A stretch of DNA of 64,000 nucleotides from JAFAMB01 sp963775805 (GCA_963775805.1 CAVZKG010000002.1:620001-684000); one strand, 5' to 3'; positions 34,609 to 43,176 are shown, numbered from the stretch's first letter. The notes: generated by a model from the sequence alone, not told the origin. Translations and numbers: made by a program.

Positions 34609-36567
34609 TTAGCTCTTCTTCTTGTCGTCATCGACGACTTCGAAGTCCGCATCGACAACGTTCTCATCCGTTTTCGCTGCGCTGCCGGCTCCGGCAGGTC
34701 CTGTTTCGCCCGAAGGACCAGGCCCACCGGCCGGTTGATCACCCGGCTTCTGTGCGGCAGCTTGCTTATACAGCTCCGCACTGATGCTCTGGAATCGCTT
34801 TTGAAGTTCTTCGGTCGCTACTTTGATCGCTTCGACATCCGTCCCATTCAGCTTTTCCCGAACATCCTTGATGGCTTCTTCCACGCCCTTCTTTTGGTCC
34901 GGTGACAATTTATCACCCAGCTCGGTCAGCTGTTTCTCACACTGGTACGCCAGGTTATCCGCGGTATTGCGAGCTTCCGCTGTTTCCCGGGTTTTGCGGT
35001 CTTCTTCCGCGTGCGCCTCGGCGTCTCTGCGAAGGTTCTCTACCTCTTCCTTCGAGAGTCCACTGCTCCCGGTGATCGAGATTTTTTGCTCTTTTCCGGT
35101 GCCAAGATCTTTCGCAGAGACGTTCAGGATGCCGTTTGCATCGATATCGAACGTCACCTCCACCTGTGGCACACCTCGCGGAGCCGGCGGAATACCGTCC
35201 AGATGGAATGTCCCCAGGGTCTTATTATCCCGTGCCATTGGCCGTTCGCCCTGAAGCACCTTGATTTCAACGCCCGGTTGGTTGTCGCTATATGTCGAAA
35301 AAATCTGCTGTTTCCGTGTCGGGATGGTCGTATTCCGCGGAATCATCGGCGTCGCAATATTGCCGGCGGTCTCGATCGCAAGTGTCAATGGCGTGACATC
35401 GAGAAGCAGCACATCTTTAACGTCGCCTCGAAGCACACCTCCCTGAATCGCTGCGCCGACTGCCACTACTTCATCCGGGTTCACACCCTTGTGCGGTTCC
35501 TTGCCAATCAGTTTGCGCGCAGTATCGACCACTTTCGGCATACGGGTCATACCGCCGACTAGCACCAGTTCGTTGATCTCACTTTCAGAAAGCTTCGCAT
35601 CCGCTAAACACGACTTCACAGGCCGGATCGTCCGCTCGAACAAGTCATCGGTCAGCTGCTCAAGCTTGGCGCGGGTCAGTTTCTTCTGAATGTGTTTCGG
35701 GCCCGTTGCGTCCGCTGTGATAAATGGAAGATTAATCTCGTACTCCTGCGAAGAAGAGAGTGCGATTTTCGCTTTTTCGGCTTCTTCCTTGATTCTCTGG
35801 AGCGCGTCGGACTGTTTGCTTACGTCTACACCCGTTTCGGTGCGAAACTCGGCAATGATCCAATCCATGATTTTGTTATCCCAGTCGTCACCGCCGAGAT
35901 GTGTGTCGCCGTTCGTCGCTTTTACTTCGAAAACGCCTTCGCCGATCTCAAGCACAGAAATATCGAATGTACCGCCGCCTAAATCGTAGACCGCAATCTT
36001 CTCATCCTTTTTCTTGTCCAGGCCATAGGCCAGGGATGCAGCGGTTGGCTCGTTAATGATTCGCAGGACTTCGAGACCGGCAATGCGCCCGGCGTCCTTA
36101 GTCGCGTTCCGTTGCGAATCGTTGAAGTATGCCGGCACGGTGATCACCGCCTGGGTAATCGTCTCACCCAGCTTCGCTTCCGCGTCCGCTTTTAGCTTAG
36201 CCAGAATCATCGCAGAGATTTCAGGCGGAGAGAATGCTTTACGTTCTCCTCCGACTTGCACCTCAACATGAGCATCGCCATTGGAAGCTCTGACAATCTT
36301 GTACGGAACACGCTTCGCTTCGTCCTGAACCTCTTCAAACTTGCGGCCCATGAACCGCTTGATTGAGAAAATCGTGTTTTGCGGGTTGGTAACTGCCTGT
36401 CGTTTTGCGGCCTGGCCTACCAATCGCTCACCGCTCTTTGCAAAAGCAACAATCGAAGGTGTAGTACGCGCGCCTTCAGAATTTTCAATGACGACCGGTT
36501 CGCCACCCTCCATCACGGCCATGCAAGAGTTAGTGGTTCCAAGGTCAATTCCAAGAATCTTAGCCAT
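34609..36567 (-). CDS. dnaK: Chaperone DnaK (Hsp70)
   Basis: ATP-driven protein-folding chaperone. It has about 652 residues from the start at 36567 (MAKILGIDLGTTNSC); an upstream in-frame start would add six. Signatures seen are IDLGTTNSCMAVMEG, VYDLGGGTFDISVLE and VLVGGMTRMPKV. The C-terminal tail is Gly/Pro/Ala-rich and ends VDADFEVVDDDKKKS. No grpE or dnaJ is adjacent. dnaK, groES and groEL lie in series on one strand, so heat-shock genes are grouped. Confidence 0.98.
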   Translation of the reverse strand: MAKILGIDLGTTNSCMAVMEGGEPVVIENSEGARTTPSIVAFAKSGERLVGQAAKRQAVTNPQNTIFSIKRFMGRKFEEVQDEAKRVPYKIVRASNGDAHVEVQVGGERKAFSPPEISAMILAKLKADAEAKLGETITQAVITVPAYFNDSQRNATKDAGRIAGLEVLRIINEPTAASLAYGLDKKKDEKIAVYDLGGGTFDISVLEIGEGVFEVKATNGDTHLGGDDWDNKIMDWIIAEFRTETGVDVSKQSDALQRIKEEAEKAKIALSSSQEYEINLPFITADATGPKHIQKKLTRAKLEQLTDDLFERTIRPVKSCLADAKLSESEINELVLVGGMTRMPKVVDTARKLIGKEPHKGVNPDEVVAVGAAIQGGVLRGDVKDVLLLDVTPLTLAIETAGNIATPMIPRNTTIPTRKQQIFSTYSDNQPGVEIKVLQGERPMARDNKTLGTFHLDGIPPAPRGVPQVEVTFDIDANGILNVSAKDLGTGKEQKISITGSSGLSKEEVENLRRDAEAHAEEDRKTRETAEARNTADNLAYQCEKQLTELGDKLSPDQKKGVEEAIKDVREKLNGTDVEAIKVATEELQKRFQSISAELYKQAAAQKPGDQPAGGPGPSGETGPAGAGSAAKTDENVVDADFEVVDDDKKKS

Positions 36568-36862
36568 ACGTCGTGGTGGACCCATATGCAGCCTCTGTGC
36601 CAGAATATCGGGTAAACTTGGTTTCCGGTAATCACCTAAATTTCAAGGAGTTAAGACAACCTCCGCAGAAATGCAGATGGACGATGAGGGTCATTTTGTC
36701 GCGGCCTGTCTCACTTGCGATGCGACATGCTGTCGCTGTCTACCGCGATCCCACCCGACCATCTTCACCTGGACGGTCGTTCCTGCGAAAATAACACAAG
36801 CGCTTTGGTTTATGATATTTTCGCGTTAGCATGGTCACGGTTACTCTCAGCGCAGATCCTTT

Positions 36863-37378
36863 ATGATCGACGCGAATCCAACTCCAGCCACGCAGGAAAC
36901 CGTTCCATCTCCGGATCAAATTGAAACCGCAGGTGTCCAGGTCACCGAGCGAGACATCGTTTTCGACTGTTCTAATTGCGGTGGCGAGTTGGCGATCGAC
37001 ATGGATGGGGCCGGAATGGAGGTCAATTGCGCACATTGCGGCGCGAAGCTTACGGTGCCCGAGTATCACGGCCCTTCGCTTCAATTTTTACAGGCGGCGA
37101 CTTCCAAACTTGCGAAAGCGATTCAAGCTGCCCGGAACGCGACGCCGAAGAAGTATCAATTCGAAGGCCGAAGCACGGAGGAACTAAAACACCGGCAAAC
37201 AGAGTTGCAACGAGCACTGCGCGAGACGCAAGCGCAACTGACCGAAGTCAAGGGGCACATCCATCACGCCACAATTCAGCTTCACCGATACCAATTGAGA
37301 CTGGAAGTCATTCAGGAACGTCAGAGCGAGCTCAAAGCAGAGTTGGATGCGCTGATTCTGGCGCTCAAAACGACGTAG
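36863..37378 (+). CDS. Zinc-ribbon and coiled-coil protein of unknown function
   Basis: A 171-residue protein. An N-terminal tail is followed by a four-cysteine ribbon (CSNCGG near residue 36, then CAHCGA near 56), typical of a zinc knuckle. From residue 95 the sequence is heptad-like and charged (ELKHRQTELQRALRETQAQLTEVKG), predicting a long coiled coil. No enzyme motif is visible and I cannot name the family. It diverges from dnaK and lies 102 bases before tRNA-Ser. Confidence 0.75.
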   Translation: MIDANPTPATQETVPSPDQIETAGVQVTERDIVFDCSNCGGELAIDMDGAGMEVNCAHCGAKLTVPEYHGPSLQFLQAATSKLAKAIQAARNATPKKYQFEGRSTEELKHRQTELQRALRETQAQLTEVKGHIHHATIQLHRYQLRLEVIQERQSELKAELDALILALKTT

Positions 37379-37480
37379 GCGCAACCCGCTGCCAAAGCGG
37401 TCTCGATTCGACACAGAGAGCCCTCTCAGAAAACAAGTTGAAACTGTGGGCGTGCAGCACCAATATCTCGGGCTCGTTTC

Positions 37481-37568
37481 GGATGGGTGCCAGAGCGGTC
37501 GATTGGGCACGCCTGGAAAGCGTGTGTACCGCAAGGTACCGCGGGTTCGAATCCCGCCCCATCCGCCA
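37481..37568 (+). tRNA. tRNA-Ser (anticodon GGA)
   Basis: An 88-base class II tRNA. The acceptor GGATGGG pairs with CCCATCC, the anticodon stem is CACGC/GCGTG around the loop CTGGAAA (anticodon GGA, reading UCC and UCU), a long variable arm (TACC, loop, GGTA) is present, and the T arm is GCGGG-TTCGAAT-CCCGC. Discriminator G is followed by an encoded CCA at 37566-37568. The TAC operon begins 290 bases downstream, so this gene could be an integration site. Confidence 0.97.
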
Positions 37569-37725
37569 ATGCCTAAGAATCAACGACTTACGACGAAAAT
37601 CGGCCTGAAAAGTGCAAAACTCATAACACTTCTCATGAATCGAACCGGTTTTTCGGTACGAATCAGCTCTGGGAGCTCCTCGGCGGGCTGCCAGACATCG
37701 CGTCGATTGAGGGTCGCAGCATTCG

Positions 37726-37812
37726 TTGACACGTGTCAAGTTCTCGCTGTCCGGTGACCTTTTTGCGTTTTGTTTCCGCATGAATTCTTACGTTATTTAA
37801 CGCAAACGTTAA
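37726..37812 (+). promoter_or_regulatory. Palindromic candidate operators upstream of the TAC operon
   Basis: The 290-base gap between tRNA-Ser and the toxin gene holds a perfect 14-bp palindrome, TTGACACGTGTCAA (37726-37739). It also holds two overlapping palindromes: CGTTA-TT-TAACG (37791-37802) and TTAACG-CAAA-CGTTAA (37797-37812). The TAACG half-site occurs three times. HTH antitoxins normally repress their own operon from such sites. AAAGGGGG just before the toxin start may be the ribosome-binding site. Confidence 0.6.
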
Positions 37813-37858
37813 CTTTCTTGCAAATAAGGCTACTGTCGATCGTAAAGGGGGCGTTTAA

Positions 37859-38218
37859 GTGGTGCTGCTTGAGATTGACGGGAGGCGCCCTGCGCGTGAC
37901 TGCCTCGAAGAAGCAGAAAGAAAAAACAAAGCCGACTATGGCCGACTATTGGCGCGAATCCAGGCGGTCGCTGACAAACAAGTTTTTCTGAACCCTGAAA
38001 TATTTAACTTCGAGGGCGACCGTCTCTATGCATTCAAAACAGCTCGAGGCCTACGACTTTACGCATTTTACGATCGAAACCGGCTTCTAATTGCCTGCTA
38101 TGGCGCAGACAAAGCCAAGAAAAAGCAGCAGCAAAAGGACTGCAATCAGGCTCGAAAATGGATGAACGATTATTTCAGTGTCCAGAGAACCCAACCCAAC
38201 ATCCCAATAGTGGAATGA
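37859..38218 (+). CDS. Type II toxin, HigB/RelE-like (phage-derived Gp49-like)
   Basis: A 119-residue basic protein starting at GTG 37859 (a second GTG at 37862 is possible). The C-terminal half fits the HigB/RelE ribosome-dependent mRNase fold: LYAFKTARGLRLYAFYDRNRLLIACYGADKAKKKQQ, with the basic strand and turn typical of Gp49-like toxins. The stop TGA (38216-38218) overlaps the ATG of the antitoxin gene, so the two are translationally coupled. The toxin-first order is that of higBA operons. A catalytic residue set cannot be proven by eye. Confidence 0.78.
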   Translation: MVLLEIDGRRPARDCLEEAERKNKADYGRLLARIQAVADKQVFLNPEIFNFEGDRLYAFKTARGLRLYAFYDRNRLLIACYGADKAKKKQQQKDCNQARKWMNDYFSVQRTQPNIPIVE

Positions 38219-38736
38219 AATCATTACAGGATCGAATCAGTGAAGCGCTCAATTCGGTGGATGCCGAGATCGAACGGGCAAAAATCGATTTTACAGAAGA
38301 GCTTCTGGCACAAATGGAGGCAAAAGGAATATCGCGAACCGCGTTGGCTGAGTCTCTGGGGGTGAAGCCTGCGCGAATTACTGCCCTCTTGAGAGGGACA
38401 AACAATTTCACCCTCGAGACAATGGTCCGAATCTGCCGGGCAATCGGGACCAAGTACACTCACTGCATAGAACCGCTAGAGGGAACAACAGTCACTAACC
38501 TGCAGGTAACCACTGCAGCAATCGTTTGGAGTGATGCAATCGAAAAAACAATGGCTAACTGGTTCGAGATAGGCAGCCCAGCGATGGTTTCCGGAAGTGT
38601 GACTTGGCTCGAGTCGGGCACTGCACAGCAGGATAATGACGACCTCTTCGCTGAGGTTAAACAATCGGAGCCGCTGACGAACCGAAACCGAATTGAGAGT
38701 CAAGCACCAGATGCAAATCTCGCCCTTGCAGCTTAG
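38215..38736 (+). CDS. XRE-type HTH antitoxin (HigA-like) with long C-terminal extension
   Basis: A 173-residue protein, far longer than a typical HigA of about 100. A helix-turn-helix lies around residues 38-85 (GISRTALAESLGVKPARITALLRGTNNFTLETMVRICRAI). Residues 95-173 form an extra tail with hydrophobic clusters (IVWSDAIEKTMANWFEI, VSGSVTWLE). In known TAC systems such a tail is the chaperone-addiction (ChAD) segment, which makes the antitoxin depend on its SecB partner. The gene starts within the toxin stop and overlaps the next gene by 26 bases. Confidence 0.85.
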   Translation: MKSLQDRISEALNSVDAEIERAKIDFTEELLAQMEAKGISRTALAESLGVKPARITALLRGTNNFTLETMVRICRAIGTKYTHCIEPLEGTTVTNLQVTTAAIVWSDAIEKTMANWFEIGSPAMVSGSVTWLESGTAQQDNDDLFAEVKQSEPLTNRNRIESQAPDANLALAA

Positions 38737-39172
38737 TGCATTCTGGATCGGTAGGGTACATATAGAACCGGCCGCGCCTGAGTCATTTGTTCCAAACGCA
38801 CAGATCACAATCGACACAACCCCGGTATATCGCCGAAGTGCCGACGACCCGCGGCAGTGGCTTGTAGATTTGAGGGTTGGATTCCGTCCGGCCGGCGACC
38901 GGAAGATCGCATACGAGGGCTTCGTTGAAATGACGGGAGCGTTTGTGGTAATCGGCGAATTTCCCGAAGAAAAGCAAATCCAAGTAGTTGCGATTAATGC
39001 CCCAAGTATTCTTTATTCATCGATTCGAGAATTCGTCGCAATGCTGACGGCGCATGGTCAGCATGGTAAACTCATACTTCCGTCCGTGTCTTTCATCGAT
39101 CAGCAAGTCCAATTCCCACAGTCAGGCGAAAAGAAGGCAGGCTCACAGTCTAACAAACCAGCAGCTCCGTGA
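38711..39172 (+). CDS. SecB-like chaperone of a toxin-antitoxin-chaperone system
   Basis: A 153-residue protein from the ATG at 38711. The pattern is that of SecB: an N-terminal strand (QISPLQLSAFWIGRVHIEP), central strands (VDLRVGFRPAGDRKIAYEG, then FVEMTGAFVVIG), then the C-terminal helix and loop (APSILYSSIREFVAMLTA, then LILPSVSF), where canonical SecB has LTxxGxFPPLxLxPVNF. The match is remote, as in SecB-TA of Mycobacterium. The overlap with the antitoxin gene implies co-expression. Its likely job is to bind the antitoxin tail and shield it from aggregation and proteases. It could also act in export. Confidence 0.82.
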   Translation: MQISPLQLSAFWIGRVHIEPAAPESFVPNAQITIDTTPVYRRSADDPRQWLVDLRVGFRPAGDRKIAYEGFVEMTGAFVVIGEFPEEKQIQVVAINAPSILYSSIREFVAMLTAHGQHGKLILPSVSFIDQQVQFPQSGEKKAGSQSNKPAAP

Positions 39173-39413
39173 CGGCTATAGGGCTGATGGCCTCTTACGG
39201 GAAGGCAAATGACTGCGGAAGAGTTCAGAAATTGGACCGCAGGTGTGATTTACCCGCTGCTTCGGCGCGCCGAGGATAGTCGCAAGATCGGTTTGACCCC
39301 CCATGGCCGGCACGATCGGGCCCAGTCCCTTGGATCCAAGATAAGCTCTGGCGCTCGTTCCGTGCACGAAATTGCTTTACATGCCGAGCAGTCCGCTAAT
39401 TATGTTGCCGCTC

Positions 39414-39551
39414 ATGAAATTGCGACGTTTTGGATGGTTCATTGCATTCCTGGCTGTAGCCGGTGCGCTTGCCTTAAGTTCTTGTATGAACCAAGAAGGC
39501 GTCGGCCCGGGCGATAGCGAGCTCAAGGGCGGCCCGGGCAATTTGAACTAA
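39414..39551 (+). CDS. Small lipoprotein, 45 residues
   Basis: A short frame with a typical lipoprotein signal: basic start MKLRRF, hydrophobic WFIAFLAVAGALAL, then the lipobox LSSC at residues 21-24. Only 21 residues follow the Cys, rich in Gly and charged residues (GPGDSELKGGPGN). Mature product would be a tiny lipid-anchored peptide. Function unknown. The gap 39173-39413 shows nothing else convincing. Confidence 0.6.
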   Translation: MKLRRFGWFIAFLAVAGALALSSCMNQEGVGPGDSELKGGPGNLN

Positions 39552-39614
39552 AGAAATTCCAGCTCCAAAGCCCTGGAAACCGCTCCTGGCCGGAAGCTCT
39601 GTGGGCGCAACCGA

Positions 39615-40703
39615 TCACATCGCCTTACCTGTCTTGTCAAACAGATGCGAGTGAGCAGAATCGAACGTATAACCGACTGCATCGGAATGCCGGAAATTTT
39701 GGAAGCCTTTCACGTTCATTGTGAGTCGACTTCCGGATGCAGTTGATCCGTGGATAAATGTGAGATCGCCCAAATTCTCAACAACTTCGATGACAAGTGT
39801 GCCTAACCCTTTTCCGGGTTCACAGGCCTGGAGATGTTCGGGCCGTACACCTAGCGTGAGTTCTGCGCCAGGCGCAATGGCGGGTGGCTTGGCTCGTTCG
39901 AGGCTTATGTGTTGACCGGGAAAATCCGGACCCGTAATCACGATTGTGCGATCAACCGTATGCTCAGCGTTGACCTTGAGAAAATTCATCTTTGGCGAAC
40001 CGAAGAAGCCCGCAACGAACAGATTTGCCGGATGTTGGTAAATATCAGCAGGAACACCGACCTGCTCAATTCTGCCCTCGTTTAACACGACAATCTTATC
40101 TGCTAACGTCATCGCTTCGACTTGGTCGTGCGTGACATAAATCATTGTCGCCTGTAGATCGGTGTGGAGTTTTGCAATCTCTAGCCGTAGCTGCACACGG
40201 AGTTCCGAATCGAGGTTCGACAACGGCTCGTCAAACAAAAACACCTCCGGTTCGCGAACGATCGCACGTCCAATCGCAACGCGCTGACGTTCACCACCCG
40301 AAAGCTCTTTCGGCCGGCGCTTTAGATAGGGGGTCAGATGAAGGATCTCCGCCGCTTGTGCAACTCTCGCTTTAATCTCCTGTTTCGGCCGTTTCGCCAT
40401 TTTCAGGCCGAATCCCATGTTTTCCTCAACGGACATGTGCGGATAGAGGGCGTGTGTCTGGAAAACCATTGCCACTCCTCGATTTGCAGGATCGACTCCG
40501 TTCACTTTTCGCCCGGCGATCCAGACTTCCCCTTGGTTCGAATCTTCCAATCCTGCGATAATCCGGAGCATGGTCGATTTTCCGCACCCGGAAGGCCCAA
40601 CGAAAACGACAAACTCTCCGTCCTCGATTTGTAGGCTGACTCCGTGGATGACTTCGACTTGGCCGAACCGCTTTACGACGTTGTGGAGCTGTAAACCTGC
40701 CAT
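39615..40703 (-). CDS. Sugar ABC transporter ATP-binding protein (MalK/UgpC/MsmX type)
   Basis: The ATPase of a carbohydrate importer. It has 362 residues, with Walker A GPSGCGKST near residue 36, the signature LSGGERQR, Walker B VFLFDEPLSNLD and H-loop VTHDQVEAM. The C-terminal regulatory/TOBE domain covers residues 240-362. No permease is adjacent. MsmX/UgpC-like ATPases often serve several permease pairs, so it could energise the permeases at the start of the window. Confidence 0.95.
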   Translation of the reverse strand: MAGLQLHNVVKRFGQVEVIHGVSLQIEDGEFVVFVGPSGCGKSTMLRIIAGLEDSNQGEVWIAGRKVNGVDPANRGVAMVFQTHALYPHMSVEENMGFGLKMAKRPKQEIKARVAQAAEILHLTPYLKRRPKELSGGERQRVAIGRAIVREPEVFLFDEPLSNLDSELRVQLRLEIAKLHTDLQATMIYVTHDQVEAMTLADKIVVLNEGRIEQVGVPADIYQHPANLFVAGFFGSPKMNFLKVNAEHTVDRTIVITGPDFPGQHISLERAKPPAIAPGAELTLGVRPEHLQACEPGKGLGTLVIEVVENLGDLTFIHGSTASGSRLTMNVKGFQNFRHSDAVGYTFDSAHSHLFDKTGKAM

Positions 40704-40877
40704 TCTTCGAATCTATTCTTGGGGATAAAACACACCCTCAGGTATCAGAGAGCGACAGGGAGCGCAAGGGACGATCTGAGCACCAACCACTCGGAATCGG
40801 TGTCGATTTGAGTGCGAATCAGAAACTTTTTTTGAAACTTCGCGTATTTCAAGGTGTTGAGGAGTGTGAGGTGACGC

Positions 40878-41000
40878 ATGACGAACATGCAACAAATACC
40901 AGCCTCCGCTTTGGCCAATTGGATTATGGACTCTTGGCAGTCCGGTCCTTCTGTTTGGAGCGTGCTGCGTTTGGTCGATGAAGCTCCACAAGAGATGTGA
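40878..41000 (+). CDS. Possible 40-residue ORF of unknown function
   Basis: In the 367-base gap between the ABC ATPase and the His-rich gene, an ATG at 40878 follows GAGGTG and opens a 40-codon frame (Trp-rich, ending APQEM). No homologue is known to me and it may be chance. The rest of the gap shows nothing clear. Confidence 0.2.
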   Translation: MTNMQQIPASALANWIMDSWQSGPSVWSVLRLVDEAPQEM

Positions 41001-41070
41001 TTGGCCAGGCTTCAGCTTAATTGAAAGTAATTACCACTAACCGTCCTCAAAAGGGACACCCTTAATAGCC

Positions 41071-41274
41071 ATGACAAAAAATATCCTGCTTCTAGCTGCG
41101 GTCCTCGGCTTTGTTGCTCAATCCAGCGTTTTCGCCGCTGACCCAACCCCGGCCCCGAGCGCCAGCCCTGCCACGTCCCCGACTCATCATCATCACAAAC
41201 ATCACAAGAAGTCGTCTCCGGCTGCTTCTCCTTCAGCTTCGCCTGAGGCTTCTGCGACTCCGAAGGCCTCCTAA
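41071..41274 (+). CDS. Small secreted Pro/Ala/Ser- and His-rich protein
   Basis: A 67-residue protein with a signal peptide of about 22 residues (cut near VFAAD). The mature part is Pro, Ala and Ser repeats around a block of His and Lys (HHHHKHHKK). Such a His cluster suggests metal binding, but this is inference. The low-complexity mature region has no fold motif. A strong terminator lies just downstream. Confidence 0.7.
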   Translation: MTKNILLLAAVLGFVAQSSVFAADPTPAPSASPATSPTHHHHKHHKKSSPAASPSASPEASATPKAS

Positions 41275-41385
41275 CGAGTGCGCGAAGCGACCCGGTTACC
41301 GGCTCATTGATACGGTTTCCGGTCTGATGTTTCGGTGACGATATCCTTCCCTCGCGTTAAACGTAGGAAGGATCCGTGCCGCGAA

Positions 41386-41433
41386 AGATCAAAATTGGCC
41401 CGGGTGGCAACACCCGGGCTTGATCTTTTTTTT
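41386..41433 (+). terminator. Strong intrinsic terminator after the His-rich gene
   Basis: GCCCGGGTG (41398-41406) and CACCCGGGC (41411-41419) form a perfect 9-bp stem with a four-base loop, extended by AGATCAA/TTGATCT (41386-41392 and 41420-41426) and followed by a run of T. A weaker 8-bp hairpin lies upstream at 41343-41373. Confidence 0.92.
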
Positions 41434-41624
41434 GAGAAACAGACCTCCCGTTTTCGTTCCGTTTAGATCCGAAGATCCTGCAGCGCCTATCCACTAGAAT
41501 CCTTGTTCCGCGGCCAGGTCACGACTCCTTTGGCTTGTGAAAATTGCGCGCTAGCGCATCTTTTCCGGCAGAACGCCGAATAGCGCATCGCTGATCGTCG
41601 TCCAATGGCTGAATAAGAGGTTTT

Positions 41625-41831
41625 GTGGTCCGGTACTCGCTTTTGCTTTTTGTAATAATCGTAAGTTTGGCTTCGGCGCTGAGTGCGAGCGCCAGACCAC
41701 CGTTCCTACGCGGTCCGCGTGGTGGGGTGCGATACTCCGAGCACCATAATCGCCCTTATTATTATCGCCGATACCACTATGCGCCGTATCGGATCGTGCC
41801 CATTCGCCGACTTCGGTTTTATCACCGATGA
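41625..41831 (+). CDS. Small secreted Arg/Tyr-rich protein
   Basis: A 68-residue frame from a GTG at 41625. A hydrophobic leader (LLLFVIIVSLASALSAS) precedes a mature part very rich in Arg, Tyr, His and Pro (for example RPYYYRRYHYAPYRIVPIRR). Similar basic Tyr-rich exported peptides recur in related genomes, but no function is known. Medium confidence because of size and composition. Confidence 0.5.
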   Translation: MVRYSLLLFVIIVSLASALSASARPPFLRGPRGGVRYSEHHNRPYYYRRYHYAPYRIVPIRRLRFYHR

Positions 41832-41868
41832 CCGAGAATTTGGTCCTCGTTTCTGCTGAACTCAATCT

Positions 41869-42951
41869 TCACGAACTGGGAGTCGCGACTCCGGCGTGCG
41901 TTTCGCGCGAGACCTGCCCTCTCACGAGAAGATCGTCTCCGAACCTTTTGCACCGCACTCGCTCCAGCCGGGATGCATCGGTCATCCGATCGACCCCAAT
42001 TCCACCGAAACTCGCCTTTTCCCCGCCTGTCAAAAAGGGTGTCAAAAAGCACCACACTTCGTCGATCAGTTGCCGGTCCCGGAGTTGTCCCAGAACATTT
42101 CCGCCTCCTTCCACGAGAAGTCGCGTCACCCCTCTGGAGCCCAGCTCCTTAAGCAAACGATCCCAGTCGGCATTTTGAACAACAAGGGTACGATCTCGGT
42201 CCGGATCTGTCAGCAGTGCCGCATCGATCGGTAAATTTCCGGATCGGGTCACAACGACGCGCCATGGTTGGACAGAACGCCTGCCGATGCGCACCGTTAA
42301 CCTAGGGTTATCGCGTCTGACCGTTTCCGCTCCCACCAGAATCGCGTCGACGGTTGACCTTAGCGATTGAACGATCCTTCGCGAGTGCGCGTTGGAGAGC
42401 CACTGCGATTCGTCAGCGGGACGCGTGATCCGGCCATCCAGTGATTGCGCAATCTTGGCAATTACCCAAGGCGTTCCGGTACTAATCCATTTATTGAAGC
42501 CGACGTTAAGCAGTTCGCACTCCTCCCGGAGCACACCTGCGGCCACCTTTACACCTGCCTGTCGCAGTCGATCCAGGCCGGCTCCCAGATGTTTTGGGTT
42601 CACGTCGATCGCGCCGGCCACAACCCTCCCAATTCCGGCTGCAATGATCGCATCGGTGCAAGGAGGCGTTCGTCCAGTCGTTGAGCAGGGTTCCAGCGTG
42701 ACATAAAGCGTTGCTCCCGCAGCCATTTTCGGATCCTGCAAACTGGACAACGCTTCAATTTCAGCGTGGGCTTCGCCGGCACGCCGATGCCAGCCGATTC
42801 CCAGAAGGGAGTCCGCACCGACGATAACCGCGCCGACAGCCGGGTTCGGGCTCGTTTGCCCGAGGCCCTTTCTGGCCTGGCACAGTGCCAGTTGCATCCA
42901 ATGGACGTCTGTCCTGTTTTGCGGATCTACCGGATCTGTAGAGGCGTTCAT
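41869..42951 (-). CDS. ribD: Bifunctional riboflavin deaminase/reductase RibD
   Basis: The N-terminal deaminase domain has the zinc motif HAEIEAL with PCSTTGRTPPC (about residues 65-100). The C-terminal reductase domain has PWVIAKIAQSLDGRI and LLVEGGGNVLGQL. It has about 360 residues from the ATG at 42951 (an in-frame ATG at 42969 is possible). It converts the pyrimidine intermediate of riboflavin synthesis in two steps. It stands apart from ribE at 3211. Confidence 0.95.
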   Translation of the reverse strand: MNASTDPVDPQNRTDVHWMQLALCQARKGLGQTSPNPAVGAVIVGADSLLGIGWHRRAGEAHAEIEALSSLQDPKMAAGATLYVTLEPCSTTGRTPPCTDAIIAAGIGRVVAGAIDVNPKHLGAGLDRLRQAGVKVAAGVLREECELLNVGFNKWISTGTPWVIAKIAQSLDGRITRPADESQWLSNAHSRRIVQSLRSTVDAILVGAETVRRDNPRLTVRIGRRSVQPWRVVVTRSGNLPIDAALLTDPDRDRTLVVQNADWDRLLKELGSRGVTRLLVEGGGNVLGQLRDRQLIDEVWCFLTPFLTGGEKASFGGIGVDRMTDASRLERVRCKRFGDDLLVRGQVSRETHAGVATPSS

Positions 42952-43176
42952 AGGCTCTTTCGGTGCCAAGAATTCGGAATTGCCACGAAACCTATACTAC
43001 AGTTGAAAGAATTTACGGAGCCGGTTGCTTTGCGCATCGCATCCTTAACTTCATTCGGAGAGACCATGTTATCCACGGCGACACGTACGCGCGGGCCCGA
43101 TTCAATTGGGGAAGCCTGCAGCGCGCCCCGGAGAGCGCGCCAAGCCATTTCTTCCGACTTTTTCTGACGTTCCCAG

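Noticed and set aside
36586..36862. CIRCE heat-shock operator upstream of dnaK
   Set aside because: No TTAGCACTC-N9-GAGTGCTAA pattern is present; the region contains no clear operator.
39209..39517. 102-codon plus-strand frame after the TAC operon
   Set aside because: Its composition (Arg and Cys rich, no motif) looks non-coding, and it overlaps the better-supported lipoprotein frame at 39414-39551.
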